NCBI GenBank assembly: GCA_964568735.1
Contig: CAZMRF010000061.1
Location: 1-31,131, forward strand
Origin: CAZMRF01 sp964568735
GTDB taxonomy: Bacteria; Acidobacteriota; Polarisedimenticolia; JACPZX01
Length of the DNA: 31,131 nucleotides
Direction: 5' to 3'
A program made the position numbers and the translations under genes. The notes under the pieces were generated by a model. It saw only the letters and a list, made by a program, of their open reading frames with translations, searched no databases and was not told the origin of the DNA. Below are positions 16,036 through 23,232 of this stretch, in pieces (the first letter of the stretch is position 1; every line of letters starts with the position of its first letter).

Positions 16036-16142
16036 CGCGCCGGCCTTCCACGAGGCGCGCTCTCCGGCGGCCCGTCCCTTCGATGTCCCGGGCACCGCAC
16101 GAGAGCCGGCGAGCAACAAGAGCAGGTTCCCCGGAGAATCCC

Positions 16143-17417
16143 GTGCTCGAGATTTCCCACGTCCGCGAGCATTTCGAAGAGGTCAAGGCGCGCCTCGCCT
16201 CGCGCGGCGGCGTGGACCTCGGCCCTTTCATGGCCCTCGACGAGGAGCGGCGCGCCCTCCTCCGTGAAGGGGAGGCCCTGAAGCACCGGAAGAACACTGC
16301 CAGCCAGGAGGTGGCCAGGAAGAAGAAGGCGGGCGAGGATGTCGAGGCGATCATCCTGGAAATGCGCCAGGTGGGCGAACGCATCAGCGGGCTCGACGCG
16401 AAGACCGGCGAGATCGAAGAGCGGCTCAAGGCCTTCATGCTGGTGCTGCCGAACCTCCCGCACGCATCGGTCCCGGTCGGGAGGGACGCCTCCGCGAACC
16501 CCGTCGTGAGGACCTCGGGGCGGCCTCCTTCCTTCGACTACGAGCCGCGCCCTCACTGGGAGCTGGGGACAGGGCTCGGGATCCTCGACTTCGAGCGGGC
16601 CGCCACCCTGACCGGATCGCGCTTCGCGGTCCTCAGCGGCGCCGGCGCCCGGCTCGAGCGCGCCCTGATCAACTTCATGCTCGACGTGCACACGAAGGAG
16701 AACGGCTACACCGAGACGCTGCCCCCCTTTATCGTCAACTCGAAGACCCTCACCGGCACCGGGCAGCTCCCGAAGTTCGCCTCGGATCTCTTCAAGCTGG
16801 AGGGGAGCGACTACTGGCTCATCCCGACTGCCGAGGTTCCCCTGACGAACCTCCACGCGGGGGAAGTCCTCGAGGAGGCGGATCTCCCGAAGCGGCTCGT
16901 AGCCTGGACGCCCTGCTTCCGCAGCGAGGCGGGCTCCTACGGCAAGGACGTCCGCGGCCTCATGCGGCAGCACCAGTTCAACAAGGTCGAGCTGGTCGCC
17001 CTGACGAAGCCCGAGGACTCCTACGACGAGCTGGAGCGGATGACCTCCAACGCCGAGGGGATCCTCCAGCTCCTCGGCCTCGCCTACAGGACCGTAACGC
17101 TCTGCACGGGCGACATGGGCTTCTCCGCCGCCAAGACCTACGACATCGAGGTGTGGCTCCCCAGCGAGCAGACCTTCCGCGAGATCTCCTCGGTGAGCAA
17201 CTGCGAGGCTTTCCAGGCCCGCCGCGCCGGGATCCGCCTGCGCCGCCCGGGCAGGAAGGGTACGGAGCTGGTGCACACGCTGAACGGATCCGGCCTCGCC
17301 GTGGGACGCACGCTGATCGCGATCCTCGAGAACTACCAGCAGCGCGACGGAAGCGTCGTCATCCCCGAGGCGCTCCGCCCCTGGATGGACGGGACGGAGC
17401 GGATCGAGCGAGTCTGA
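16143..17417 (+). CDS. serS: Serine--tRNA ligase SerS
   Basis: This class II synthetase charges tRNA-Ser. The 424-residue product has the normal length. The N-terminal coiled-coil arm (about residues 25-100) contains EEVKARLASRGG and the charged heptads around KHRKNTASQEVARKKK, which contact the long variable arm of tRNA-Ser. Motif 1 lies around TLTGTGQLPKF, motif 2 is TPCFRSEAGSYGKDVRGL followed by RQHQFNKVEL, and motif 3 is NGSGLAVGRTLIAILENYQ. GTG 16143 is preferred because GGAGAA lies 5-6 nt upstream and the protein then begins LEISHVREH, as usual. An ATG at 16083 would add 20 poorly conserved residues. The gene for one of its substrates, tRNA-Ser(UGA), is 1 kb downstream. Confidence 0.97.
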   Translation: MLEISHVREHFEEVKARLASRGGVDLGPFMALDEERRALLREGEALKHRKNTASQEVARKKKAGEDVEAIILEMRQVGERISGLDAKTGEIEERLKAFMLVLPNLPHASVPVGRDASANPVVRTSGRPPSFDYEPRPHWELGTGLGILDFERAATLTGSRFAVLSGAGARLERALINFMLDVHTKENGYTETLPPFIVNSKTLTGTGQLPKFASDLFKLEGSDYWLIPTAEVPLTNLHAGEVLEEADLPKRLVAWTPCFRSEAGSYGKDVRGLMRQHQFNKVELVALTKPEDSYDELERMTSNAEGILQLLGLAYRTVTLCTGDMGFSAAKTYDIEVWLPSEQTFREISSVSNCEAFQARRAGIRLRRPGRKGTELVHTLNGSGLAVGRTLIAILENYQQRDGSVVIPEALRPWMDGTERIERV

Positions 17418-17440
17418 CGCGCCGCGGCCCACGGATAGGC

Positions 17441-18331
17441 GTGTCACGGGGGATCGCCGCCATGGCGCTCTCCGCGGTTTCCTTCGCCCTCATGGCGGCG
17501 CTCGTCAAGGCCGCCTCCCCGAGGATCCCGAACCAGGAGATCGTCGCTCTCCGGGGCATGGCGGCGCTGCTCTTCGTCATGGCGTTGCTCGTGTGGCGGC
17601 GCATACCCCTGCGAATCCACCGCCCCGGCGGCCTCCTCCTGCGCGCCCTGCTCGGCTACTCGGCGATCTCGTGCTGGTTCTTCGCGATCGGCCGCCTCTC
17701 GCTTCCCGACGCCGTCATGATCCAGTACACGAGCCCCGTCTTCGTGGCGCTGCTCGCGCCGCTGGTACTCGGCGAGAAGCCGCGCAGAAAGGATCTCTTC
17801 GCCCTCGCGATCGCCCTCACGGGCGTCGTCCTCGTCGTGCAGCCCGGCGCGGGCGTCGATCCTGCCGGCGCCTTCGTCGGCCTGGCTGGAGCGGTCAGCT
17901 CCGCCGCGGCCTACATGCTCGTGCGCCGGCTCCGCCACCACGAGCACCCGCTCATCATCATGGTCTCGTTTCCCGCCCTCGCGGCCCTGATCGCCTCGGT
18001 CGTTGCGGCGCCACAATGGGTTTGGCCGGGCTGGGGCGATGGGTGGGCGCTCGCGGGGATCTGTCTGCTCACGGTCACGGGTCAGCTCGGGCTCACCTTC
18101 GGCCTCGTCTGGGAGCGGGCGGGGCCGGCGAGCGTGGCCACCTACGTGGCGGTGGCCCTGTCGGTCCCCCTCGGCATCTTCGGCTTCGGCGAGAGGCCGG
18201 CCCCATTGATGCTCCTCGGCGCGGCCCTCGTCGTCGGATCGGTCGCCTCGCTCGCGGTGATCACGCGCCGCCCCGTGCCGCCGCCCGAGGGAGCCGGGGG
18301 CAGCCAGGTGGCCGGGGCCGGCCCGCCGTGA
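17441..18331 (+). CDS. DMT superfamily transporter (EamA domains)
   Basis: This inner-membrane protein of about 296 residues has ten hydrophobic segments arranged as two five-helix EamA repeats. The first begins ALSAVSFALMAALVKAAS, and each repeat ends with a GEKP/GERP-type loop (APLVLGEKPRRKD and GIFGFGERPAP), which is typical. Members export amino acids, nucleotides or other metabolites; the substrate cannot be assigned. The C-terminal 20 residues are a Gly/Pro-rich tail. The start may be GTG 17441 or ATG 17462; the latter has a GGGGGA purine run 8 nt upstream. It follows serS after 23 nt and is probably read from the serS promoter. Confidence 0.92.
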   Translation: MSRGIAAMALSAVSFALMAALVKAASPRIPNQEIVALRGMAALLFVMALLVWRRIPLRIHRPGGLLLRALLGYSAISCWFFAIGRLSLPDAVMIQYTSPVFVALLAPLVLGEKPRRKDLFALAIALTGVVLVVQPGAGVDPAGAFVGLAGAVSSAAAYMLVRRLRHHEHPLIIMVSFPALAALIASVVAAPQWVWPGWGDGWALAGICLLTVTGQLGLTFGLVWERAGPASVATYVAVALSVPLGIFGFGERPAPLMLLGAALVVGSVASLAVITRRPVPPPEGAGGSQVAGAGPP

Positions 18332-18353
18332 CCAGCCGGCGGGCACGGCTTGA

Positions 18354-18382
18354 TTGCCCTCCGAGGGGAGCTTCCATATCAT
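18354..18382 (+). promoter_or_regulatory. Candidate promoter for tRNA-Ser
   Basis: TTGCCC (18354-18359), a 17-nt spacer and TATCAT (18377-18382, five of six matches) would start transcription a few bases before the tRNA. The tRNA is therefore likely transcribed independently of serS. Confidence 0.5.
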
Positions 18383-18393
18383 CACGGGTGTTC

Positions 18394-18479
18394 GGAGGGA
18401 TGGCCGAGTGGTTTAAGGCGGCGGTCTTGAAAACCGCAGGGCGGAAGCCCCGGGGGTTCGAATCCCTCTCCCTCCGCCA
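18394..18479 (+). tRNA. tRNA-Ser (anticodon UGA)
   Basis: The acceptor stem GGAGGGA (18394-18400) pairs fully with TCCCTCC (18469-18475), followed by discriminator G and an encoded CCA at 18477-18479. The D-arm text is TGGCCGAGTGGTTTAAGGC, the anticodon loop reads CTTGAAA with anticodon TGA, a long class II variable arm follows (GGGCGGAAGCCC region), and the T-arm contains GGTTCGAATCC. Length, variable arm and anticodon all indicate serine. It starts 62 nt after the exporter gene and ends 21 nt before the next coding region. Confidence 0.97.
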
Positions 18480-18500
18480 CGCCAACCCGGTGGACTCCCC

Positions 18501-19907
18501 GTGAGCCTCTCCTTCATTCCGATTCGGTCCGAGGGATCATCGAGGCGGAGGAGCAGGGCCGGGGCTGACTCCCTCGCCGGCCCCTTCGTCAGGGCGTGCG
18601 TTCTGGCTGCCGCCGCCGCGATGCCCGCATGCGCGCCCCCGTGGCCGAAAGCGATCGAAGGCCTGCCGCTCGCCTTCGGAGACCTGTCATCTGGATCTTC
18701 GGGTACTGCGGACTTGCCTGCGGCCGGCGTGATGGTGCCTCTCGCGGCGACGGACCGAGCAGAGGCCGGCGGGTACGATCCTCTCGAGGGTTTCCTCCAC
18801 CTCGGCCCGAAGCTGGCGGCCGGGGAGCCCGGATTCCCGCTCTTGCTCGCGCGCACTGGAAGGGAAGGTCCCTGGGATCTCCTGGCCGTTGATGTCGATG
18901 GCGATGGGACGGCAGAGCGAGTCACGGGGAAAACGGGGCGCTTCTCACTCACGCTGATGGTCGAGCACCTGGAGGGCACCAGGATCCTCAGGGAGCCCTA
19001 CGCAGTCGAGATAGAGGTGTCGCCGCCTGGCGGCACCGGGATAGGCGAGTCAGGCGGGCCGGAGGCTTCCGGGGAGATCCGCGTGACGGGACTCAGCTAC
19101 CGGAGCGCGGATCTCTCGGTGGCCGGCGCCTCGCTCACGATTCTCCTCGCCGACGGGAACTCTGACGGAGTCTTCGGCGCGGAGGATCTCTGGACGATCG
19201 CGCGGGATGCTGGCCTCCTGGCGCATCCCTTCACGAGCGAGACGGCCCGGGAGGTGGGCGATTTCGCATGGGCCGCGGGGCGCGCCTGGATGCTCCGGCT
19301 GGAGGGGACGGCCGGGAGGCGCGGCTTCCTCGTGGCCCACCATCCGGATGTGACGCAGGAGGAGGATGGGCGGCGGAGGAAGACCTACGCCGCGGATCGA
19401 GCGGCCCCTCGGGCCGAGTCGCCGCTGATCTGCCTCGGCGGGCTCAAGATGCTGGACCCCGACGGCCCCGGCGCACCCGTGGGGCCCATCCGGGCCGGAG
19501 CAGCGAAGGAAGCCCTCCCGGAGGGAGGCCCGGACGCAGAAGGGCGGGAGCGCGCCTCGCTGGAGGCGGAGGTGGGACACGAGGAGGGCAAAGTTTCTTC
19601 GGGCCCTACGCAGGAGCGCATCTCGTCACGGCGAGCGGTGCTCCTGTATTTCAATGCGCCAGGGTGTGCGCAGTGCGAGGACATGGAGCGGCTTGCCTTC
19701 CCTTCGCGCGAGGTCGCCGAGGCCGCTCGCAAGACGGCGTGCTGGAGGGTTGACGCCGATTCTCGTCCCGACCTTCTCGACACCTACCGCGTCGGCGGCG
19801 TGCCCGCGGGGATCCTCCTCGACGGGGAGGGGCGCGAGCTGGGGCGCTTCGAAGGCTACGCAGGAGTCGGCGAGCTCGCCGCTCTCCTGAGGCGGGCGCC
19901 GTCATGA
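18501..19907 (+). CDS. Exported thioredoxin-fold protein with Ca-binding-type loops
   Basis: This 468-residue protein of unknown function begins with a signal-like segment (VRACVLAAAAAMPACAPP around residues 30-47), possibly a weak lipobox, so it is probably periplasmic or membrane-anchored. Residues 131-136 (DVDGDG) and 218-229 (D218, N220, D222, D229) form loops like those of FG-GAP or dockerin/EF-hand proteins. The C-terminal 90 residues are thioredoxin-like: YFNAPGCAQCEDME carries the CxxC pair (C389, C392) and GGVPAGILLD contains the expected Pro loop. A Gly/Glu-rich linker separates the two parts. The start is GTG, 21 nt after the tRNA. The stop overlaps the DUF4920 lipoprotein gene by 4 nt. 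A redox role in the envelope is inferred. Confidence 0.75.
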   Translation: MSLSFIPIRSEGSSRRRSRAGADSLAGPFVRACVLAAAAAMPACAPPWPKAIEGLPLAFGDLSSGSSGTADLPAAGVMVPLAATDRAEAGGYDPLEGFLHLGPKLAAGEPGFPLLLARTGREGPWDLLAVDVDGDGTAERVTGKTGRFSLTLMVEHLEGTRILREPYAVEIEVSPPGGTGIGESGGPEASGEIRVTGLSYRSADLSVAGASLTILLADGNSDGVFGAEDLWTIARDAGLLAHPFTSETAREVGDFAWAAGRAWMLRLEGTAGRRGFLVAHHPDVTQEEDGRRRKTYAADRAAPRAESPLICLGGLKMLDPDGPGAPVGPIRAGAAKEALPEGGPDAEGRERASLEAEVGHEEGKVSSGPTQERISSRRAVLLYFNAPGCAQCEDMERLAFPSREVAEAARKTACWRVDADSRPDLLDTYRVGGVPAGILLDGEGRELGRFEGYAGVGELAALLRRAPS

Positions 19908-20398
19908 CCTGGCCGAGGACGCGCACCGCGCTCTCGATTCGCGCTGGCCGTGCGGGCCCGCTGGGCCGGAGCCCCTGTCCGGATCGTCCCGAGGATCACG
20001 TCTCGCACGGTGGGAGCCTGCCCACGACCGTTATCGTGCTCCTGGCGCTCGTCTGCCTCGCCTCCTGCACAGGCGACGTGGCCACCTACGGCGTGATGGA
20101 CCCCGGAGCCGAGGGCATGGGGATCGTCGAGCTGCTCGAGGCCCCCGAGCTCCACCTCGGAAAGGAAGTCCGCGTCTCGGGCCTCGTCGTGGAGGTCTGC
20201 CAGGAGATCGGCTGCTGGTTCGAGGTCATGGAGGAGGATCGGCGCCTCATGGTCGATCTCAAGCTCGGAACGGAGTTCACGATCCCGGAGGGGTCCGCGG
20301 GACGCTGGGCGGTCGTGGTCGGCACATTCGTCCGCGAGGAGGGCGCGCTGAAGATCATCGGGAAGGGCGTGGAGCTGCGGGACAGGCAGGAAGAGTGA
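19904..20398 (+). CDS. DUF4920 domain lipoprotein
   Basis: The product has 164 residues. A hydrophobic stretch VIVLLALVCLASC ends in a good lipobox with Cys55, so the mature protein should be a lipid-anchored envelope protein of about 110 residues. The mature part shows the DUF4920 features: LGKEVRVSGLVVEVCQEIGCW with Cys99 and Cys104 before Trp105, followed by an OB-like beta domain. The family function is not established, though the Cys pair suggests metal or redox chemistry. The n-region of about 40 residues is unusually long; ATG 19904 overlaps the previous stop by 4 nt and no better start is visible. Coupling to the thioredoxin-like gene suggests that the two act together. Confidence 0.82.
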   Translation: MTWPRTRTALSIRAGRAGPLGRSPCPDRPEDHVSHGGSLPTTVIVLLALVCLASCTGDVATYGVMDPGAEGMGIVELLEAPELHLGKEVRVSGLVVEVCQEIGCWFEVMEEDRRLMVDLKLGTEFTIPEGSAGRWAVVVGTFVREEGALKIIGKGVELRDRQEE

Positions 20399-20404
20399 GC
20401 CCGC

Positions 20405-20420
20405 CCCGCCGGCCAGCGGG
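20405..20420 (+). terminator. Possible GC-rich hairpin after DUF4920 gene
   Basis: CCCGC and GCGGG pair across a 6-nt loop, just after the stop codon. No T-run follows, so termination is uncertain. Confidence 0.25.
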
Positions 20421-20531
20421 ACCTCTCGTGGGCCGACGATTTGGCGGAGGGGCGCCCGGCGGAGAGTTGATGACGGGCGCGGGCGGTGGTTAGATGCCTG
20501 CTCCATCCCGCGCGACCCTGGAGGCTCTCGG

Positions 20532-21287
20532 ATGTTCAAGCTCGTCATGGTCCGGCACGGGCAGAGCACGTGGAACCTCGAGAACAGGTTCACGGGCTGG
20601 CATGACGTGGATCTGTCGCCCCAGGGGATCGAGGAGGCGCGTCAGGGAGGCCGGCTCCTCCGCGAGGAGGGCTACCGCTTCGACGTGGCCTTCACTTCGG
20701 TGCTCAAGCGTGCCATCCGCACGCTCTGGCTCGCCCTGGACGAGCTGGACCAGATGTGGATCCCGGTTCACAACGACTGGCGGCTCAACGAGCGCTTCTA
20801 CGGAGGCCTCACGGGCCTGAACAAGGCCGAGACAGCGGCCCGCCACGGAGAGGATCAGGTTCTCGAATGGCGGCGGAGCTACTCCGTGCGGCCGCCGGCG
20901 CTCACGCGGGAGAGCGACTACTACCCCGGCCGGGATCCTCGCTACGCGGACCTTGCGCCCGGCCAGCTCCCGCTGACGGAATCACTCGCCGACACCGTCG
21001 AGCGGGTCGTGCCCTGCTGGGAGCAGACGATCGCGCCGCGCGTGCGCAGGGGAGAGCGGGTCCTCATCGCCGCCCACGGCAACAGCATGCGCGCGCTCGT
21101 GAAGCACCTCGACGCGGTGGCCGACGACGAGATCGCCGGCCTGAACATCCCGACAGGCATCCCGCTCGTCTACGAGCTGGACGACAATCTCCGCCCGCTG
21201 CGCCACGCCTACCTCGGCGATCCCGAGGCCGCCCGCAAGGCCGCCGAGGCGGTGGCCCGGCAGGGAAAGTCCGGAAAGCGCACCTGA
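20532..21287 (+). CDS. gpmA: 2,3-bisphosphoglycerate-dependent phosphoglycerate mutase
   Basis: GpmA interconverts 3- and 2-phosphoglycerate in glycolysis and gluconeogenesis. The 251-residue protein has the histidine-phosphatase motif VRHGQSTWN (R8, H9 as phosphate acceptor, G10), followed by ENRFTGWHDVDLSPQG, the dPGM loop NERFYGGLTGLNKAETA with the acid Glu, and the second histidine in LIAAHGNSMRALVKHL. NIPTGIPLVYELDDNLRP is also typical of the cofactor-dependent form. A GGAGG lies 6-10 nt ahead of the ATG. A weak promoter TTGATG-17/18-TAGATG lies at 20467-20496. It is followed by a perfect 14-bp palindrome and a convergent gene. Confidence 0.96.
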   Translation: MFKLVMVRHGQSTWNLENRFTGWHDVDLSPQGIEEARQGGRLLREEGYRFDVAFTSVLKRAIRTLWLALDELDQMWIPVHNDWRLNERFYGGLTGLNKAETAARHGEDQVLEWRRSYSVRPPALTRESDYYPGRDPRYADLAPGQLPLTESLADTVERVVPCWEQTIAPRVRRGERVLIAAHGNSMRALVKHLDAVADDEIAGLNIPTGIPLVYELDDNLRPLRHAYLGDPEAARKAAEAVARQGKSGKRT

Positions 21288-21301
21288 CCCGCGGCCGCGG
21301 G
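21288..21301 (+). terminator. GC-only palindrome immediately after gpmA
   Basis: CCCGCGGCCGCGGG is a perfect 14-bp palindrome starting at the base after the gpmA stop codon. As RNA it can form CCCGC-GGCC-GCGGG. There is no T-run, but its position in a convergent spacer fits a transcription end or barrier. Confidence 0.4.
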
Positions 21302-21385
21302 ACGTCCGCTCCGGGCAAGGCCCATCCCTCCTGCGCGCTCGATGCACGGGAGGCTTCGCCCTGATCCCGGATTGTGGTCTGTTCG

Positions 21386-21667
21386 TCAGCTTCGATCTGA
21401 CTGGGCTGGCGCGAGCGTGACGAGAGTTGCTCCCCAGCCGCCGCCACCCTCGCCGCCGGGACGGACCTCGATGACGCCGGGGATCTCCTCGAGGACGGAT
21501 CTCACGATCCGCCCCAGCACGCCTTTCCCCTTCCCGTGGATGAACCGGATCTCGAGGATGCCCCGCTCGCGGCAGGCCTCGACGTAGTCGCGCACGAGGT
21601 CGCGGGCCTCCCCCGGCGCGAAGGTGTGGAGGTCGAGCGTGCCGTCGATCGGCAGGCGGAGCGTCAT
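21386..21667 (-). CDS. Minimal Smr-domain protein
   Basis: This 93-residue protein is little more than an Smr domain, the nuclease-like module found at the C terminus of MutS2. The diagnostic LDLH is at 11-14 and HGKGKG at 44-49, with the helix EARDLVRDYVEACRERG between them. Stand-alone Smr proteins are usually longer; here only a Gly-rich C-terminal tail (GGEGGGGWGATLVTL) follows. Family members cleave nucleic acids, including collided ribosome-bound mRNA in some cases; the role here is open. Its ATG directly abuts the TAG of the M20 dipeptidase with no spacer, so translational coupling is expected. Confidence 0.9.
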   Translation of the reverse strand: MTLRLPIDGTLDLHTFAPGEARDLVRDYVEACRERGILEIRFIHGKGKGVLGRIVRSVLEEIPGVIEVRPGGEGGGGWGATLVTLAPAQSDRS

Positions 21668-23053
21668 CTACCGCTTGCCGTGAATCCTCGAGATCAGGTC
21701 GAAGTACCGCACGAAGGCCTTGATCCCGCCTGAGGCCTGCCCCCAGTCGAAGTTCTCGTTGATGGCGTGGTAGCCGTGCTCTGGAAGGCTGAGTCCCATG
21801 AGGACCACCGGGCACTTCCAGGCCTTCTTCATGCTGAGAACGGCGCCGATGGTTCCTCCCTCCCGGATGAAGGCGGGAGTGGCACCGAAGGCCGACTTCA
21901 TCGCCAGGCGTGCCGCGTCGGCGAAGGGGCCCTCGAACTCGCCGAGGTAGGGCTCGGCCGCGTGCTCGCTGATCACCTTCACGTCCGGGTTGATCTTCCG
22001 GACGAAGGCGGTGAGCAGGGCGAGCATCTTCTTCGGCTTCATGTCGGGCACGAGCCGGAGGCTGATCTTCGCCTCCGCGCGGGCGGGGACGATGGTCTTG
22101 AGCCCCGGCCCCTGGTAGCCGCCGGTGATGCCGTGGACCTCGAAGGTCGGCTGCGACCAGAGCCGCTGGACCGCCTCGCGGTTGTCGAGCTTGCGGTGGC
22201 TCTTCAGCTCGTGGACGGTCTTGAAGCGGCCCAGGTTGAACCCGGAGCTGACGAAGGACTGCATCTCCTTCTTCGAGAGCTTCTTCACGTCGCGGTAGAA
22301 GCCTGGGATCTTCACCTTGCCGCTCTTCGCGTCGTAGCAATGGGCGATGACGTCGGCAATCTCCCCGACGGGATTCCGCGCGACGCCGCCGGTCGTCCCG
22401 GAGTGGATGTCCTTCGCGCCGGTCTCCAGCCGGAGCAGAGCGCCCTGGAGGCCCCTCAGGCCGTAGGCTATCGCCGGCTTCCCGCGGGCGATCCAGATCG
22501 TGTCACTCACGAGGATCGAATCCGCGGGGAGCCGGGATCCGTTCTTCGCGAGGAACTCCTCGAAGTGATTCGAGCCGATCTCCTCTTCCATCTCCCAGAT
22601 GAAGCGGATGTTCAGGGGGATGCCGTTCCTGTTCGCGTAGGTCGCGGCCAGCAGGGCCGAAATGGCCGGCCCCTTGTCGTCCGTCGTGCCGCGGCCCAGG
22701 TAGCGATCACCGTCGCGCCGGAAGGAGAAGGGGGGATGCGTCCATCCGTCCGCCTGGTCGGCGGGCTGGACGTCCAGGTGGTTGTAGATGTTGACCGTGG
22801 GGCGGGAGGCATCGAAGGGGAAGCTGCCCACGACGACGGGGTTGCCGCTCGTCGGGATCTTCTCGGCCGTGGCGCCCGCGTCCCTCAGAAAGCTGCACGC
22901 GAGATCGGCGCCGCGATCGATGTCGCCCCGGTGGCCGGGATCCATGCTCACGGTGGGGACCTCCACGACGGCTGCCAGCATCTCCTCGAAGCGGGAGCGG
23001 CTGTCGTGGACGAAGGACTGGAGGTGATTCGAATCGATGGGGCTCGAGCTCAT
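21668..23053 (-). CDS. M20 family metallo-dipeptidase
   Basis: This 461-residue zinc or manganese peptidase belongs to the M20/ArgE/DapE superfamily, close to the CNDP-type dipeptidases by its text. Metal-site motifs are NHLDVQP (H92, D94), GRGTTDDKGP (D125), the catalytic EMEEEIGS (E157, E158) and the C-terminal LPEHGYHAINENF. The dimerisation lid is the central segment after KDIHSGTTGG. It probably cleaves dipeptides in the cytoplasm, as no signal peptide is visible. ATG 23053 is chosen because GGAGAA lies 7 nt upstream. The frame extends to 23332 but that part is not conserved. The Smr gene follows with no gap. Confidence 0.94.
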   Translation of the reverse strand: MSSSPIDSNHLQSFVHDSRSRFEEMLAAVVEVPTVSMDPGHRGDIDRGADLACSFLRDAGATAEKIPTSGNPVVVGSFPFDASRPTVNIYNHLDVQPADQADGWTHPPFSFRRDGDRYLGRGTTDDKGPAISALLAATYANRNGIPLNIRFIWEMEEEIGSNHFEEFLAKNGSRLPADSILVSDTIWIARGKPAIAYGLRGLQGALLRLETGAKDIHSGTTGGVARNPVGEIADVIAHCYDAKSGKVKIPGFYRDVKKLSKKEMQSFVSSGFNLGRFKTVHELKSHRKLDNREAVQRLWSQPTFEVHGITGGYQGPGLKTIVPARAEAKISLRLVPDMKPKKMLALLTAFVRKINPDVKVISEHAAEPYLGEFEGPFADAARLAMKSAFGATPAFIREGGTIGAVLSMKKAWKCPVVLMGLSLPEHGYHAINENFDWGQASGGIKAFVRYFDLISRIHGKR

Positions 23054-23147
23054 CAGGGATTCTCCGGGGAGGCTTTCCAGCAGCTCGTCCGAGCCGAGGC
23101 TCGCGCGGGCTTCCGGAATGACGATGTTGAGGCGCGCGGGAGGCGTG

Positions 23148-23177
23148 AGTCTACAGCGGATGCGGAGGGAGGGGCCA
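23148..23177 (-). promoter_or_regulatory. Candidate promoter for the M20-Smr operon
   Basis: On the minus strand TGGCCC (23172-23177), an 18-nt spacer and TAGACT (23148-23153) occur about 95 nt ahead of the start. The -10 is the same as that of serS; the -35 is weak. Confidence 0.35.
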
Positions 23178-23232
23178 GCGTTCCGCCGATTCGGCCCACC
23201 ATTGAGCCTCGCGACGTTCGGGTCGCAGGCTC

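Larger units (their letters stand above)
15811..16142. other. Divergent intergenic region, glycosyltransferases / serS
   Basis: These 332 bases hold no gene that I can support. They contain a minus-strand TATAAT box, the serS promoter, and a small inverted repeat CCGGC-5-GCCGG at 15844-15858 in the leader of the glycosyltransferase transcript. I see no T-box specifier structure ahead of serS. Confidence 0.6.

Noticed and set aside
16029..18385. Long minus-strand frames across serS and the DMT transporter
   Set aside because: Shadows of well-conserved genes; their translations are charged and repetitive.
18394..18500. tRNA-Ser as an integration site
   Set aside because: No integrase and no second copy of the tRNA 3' end is visible in the window; housekeeping-type genes continue on both sides.
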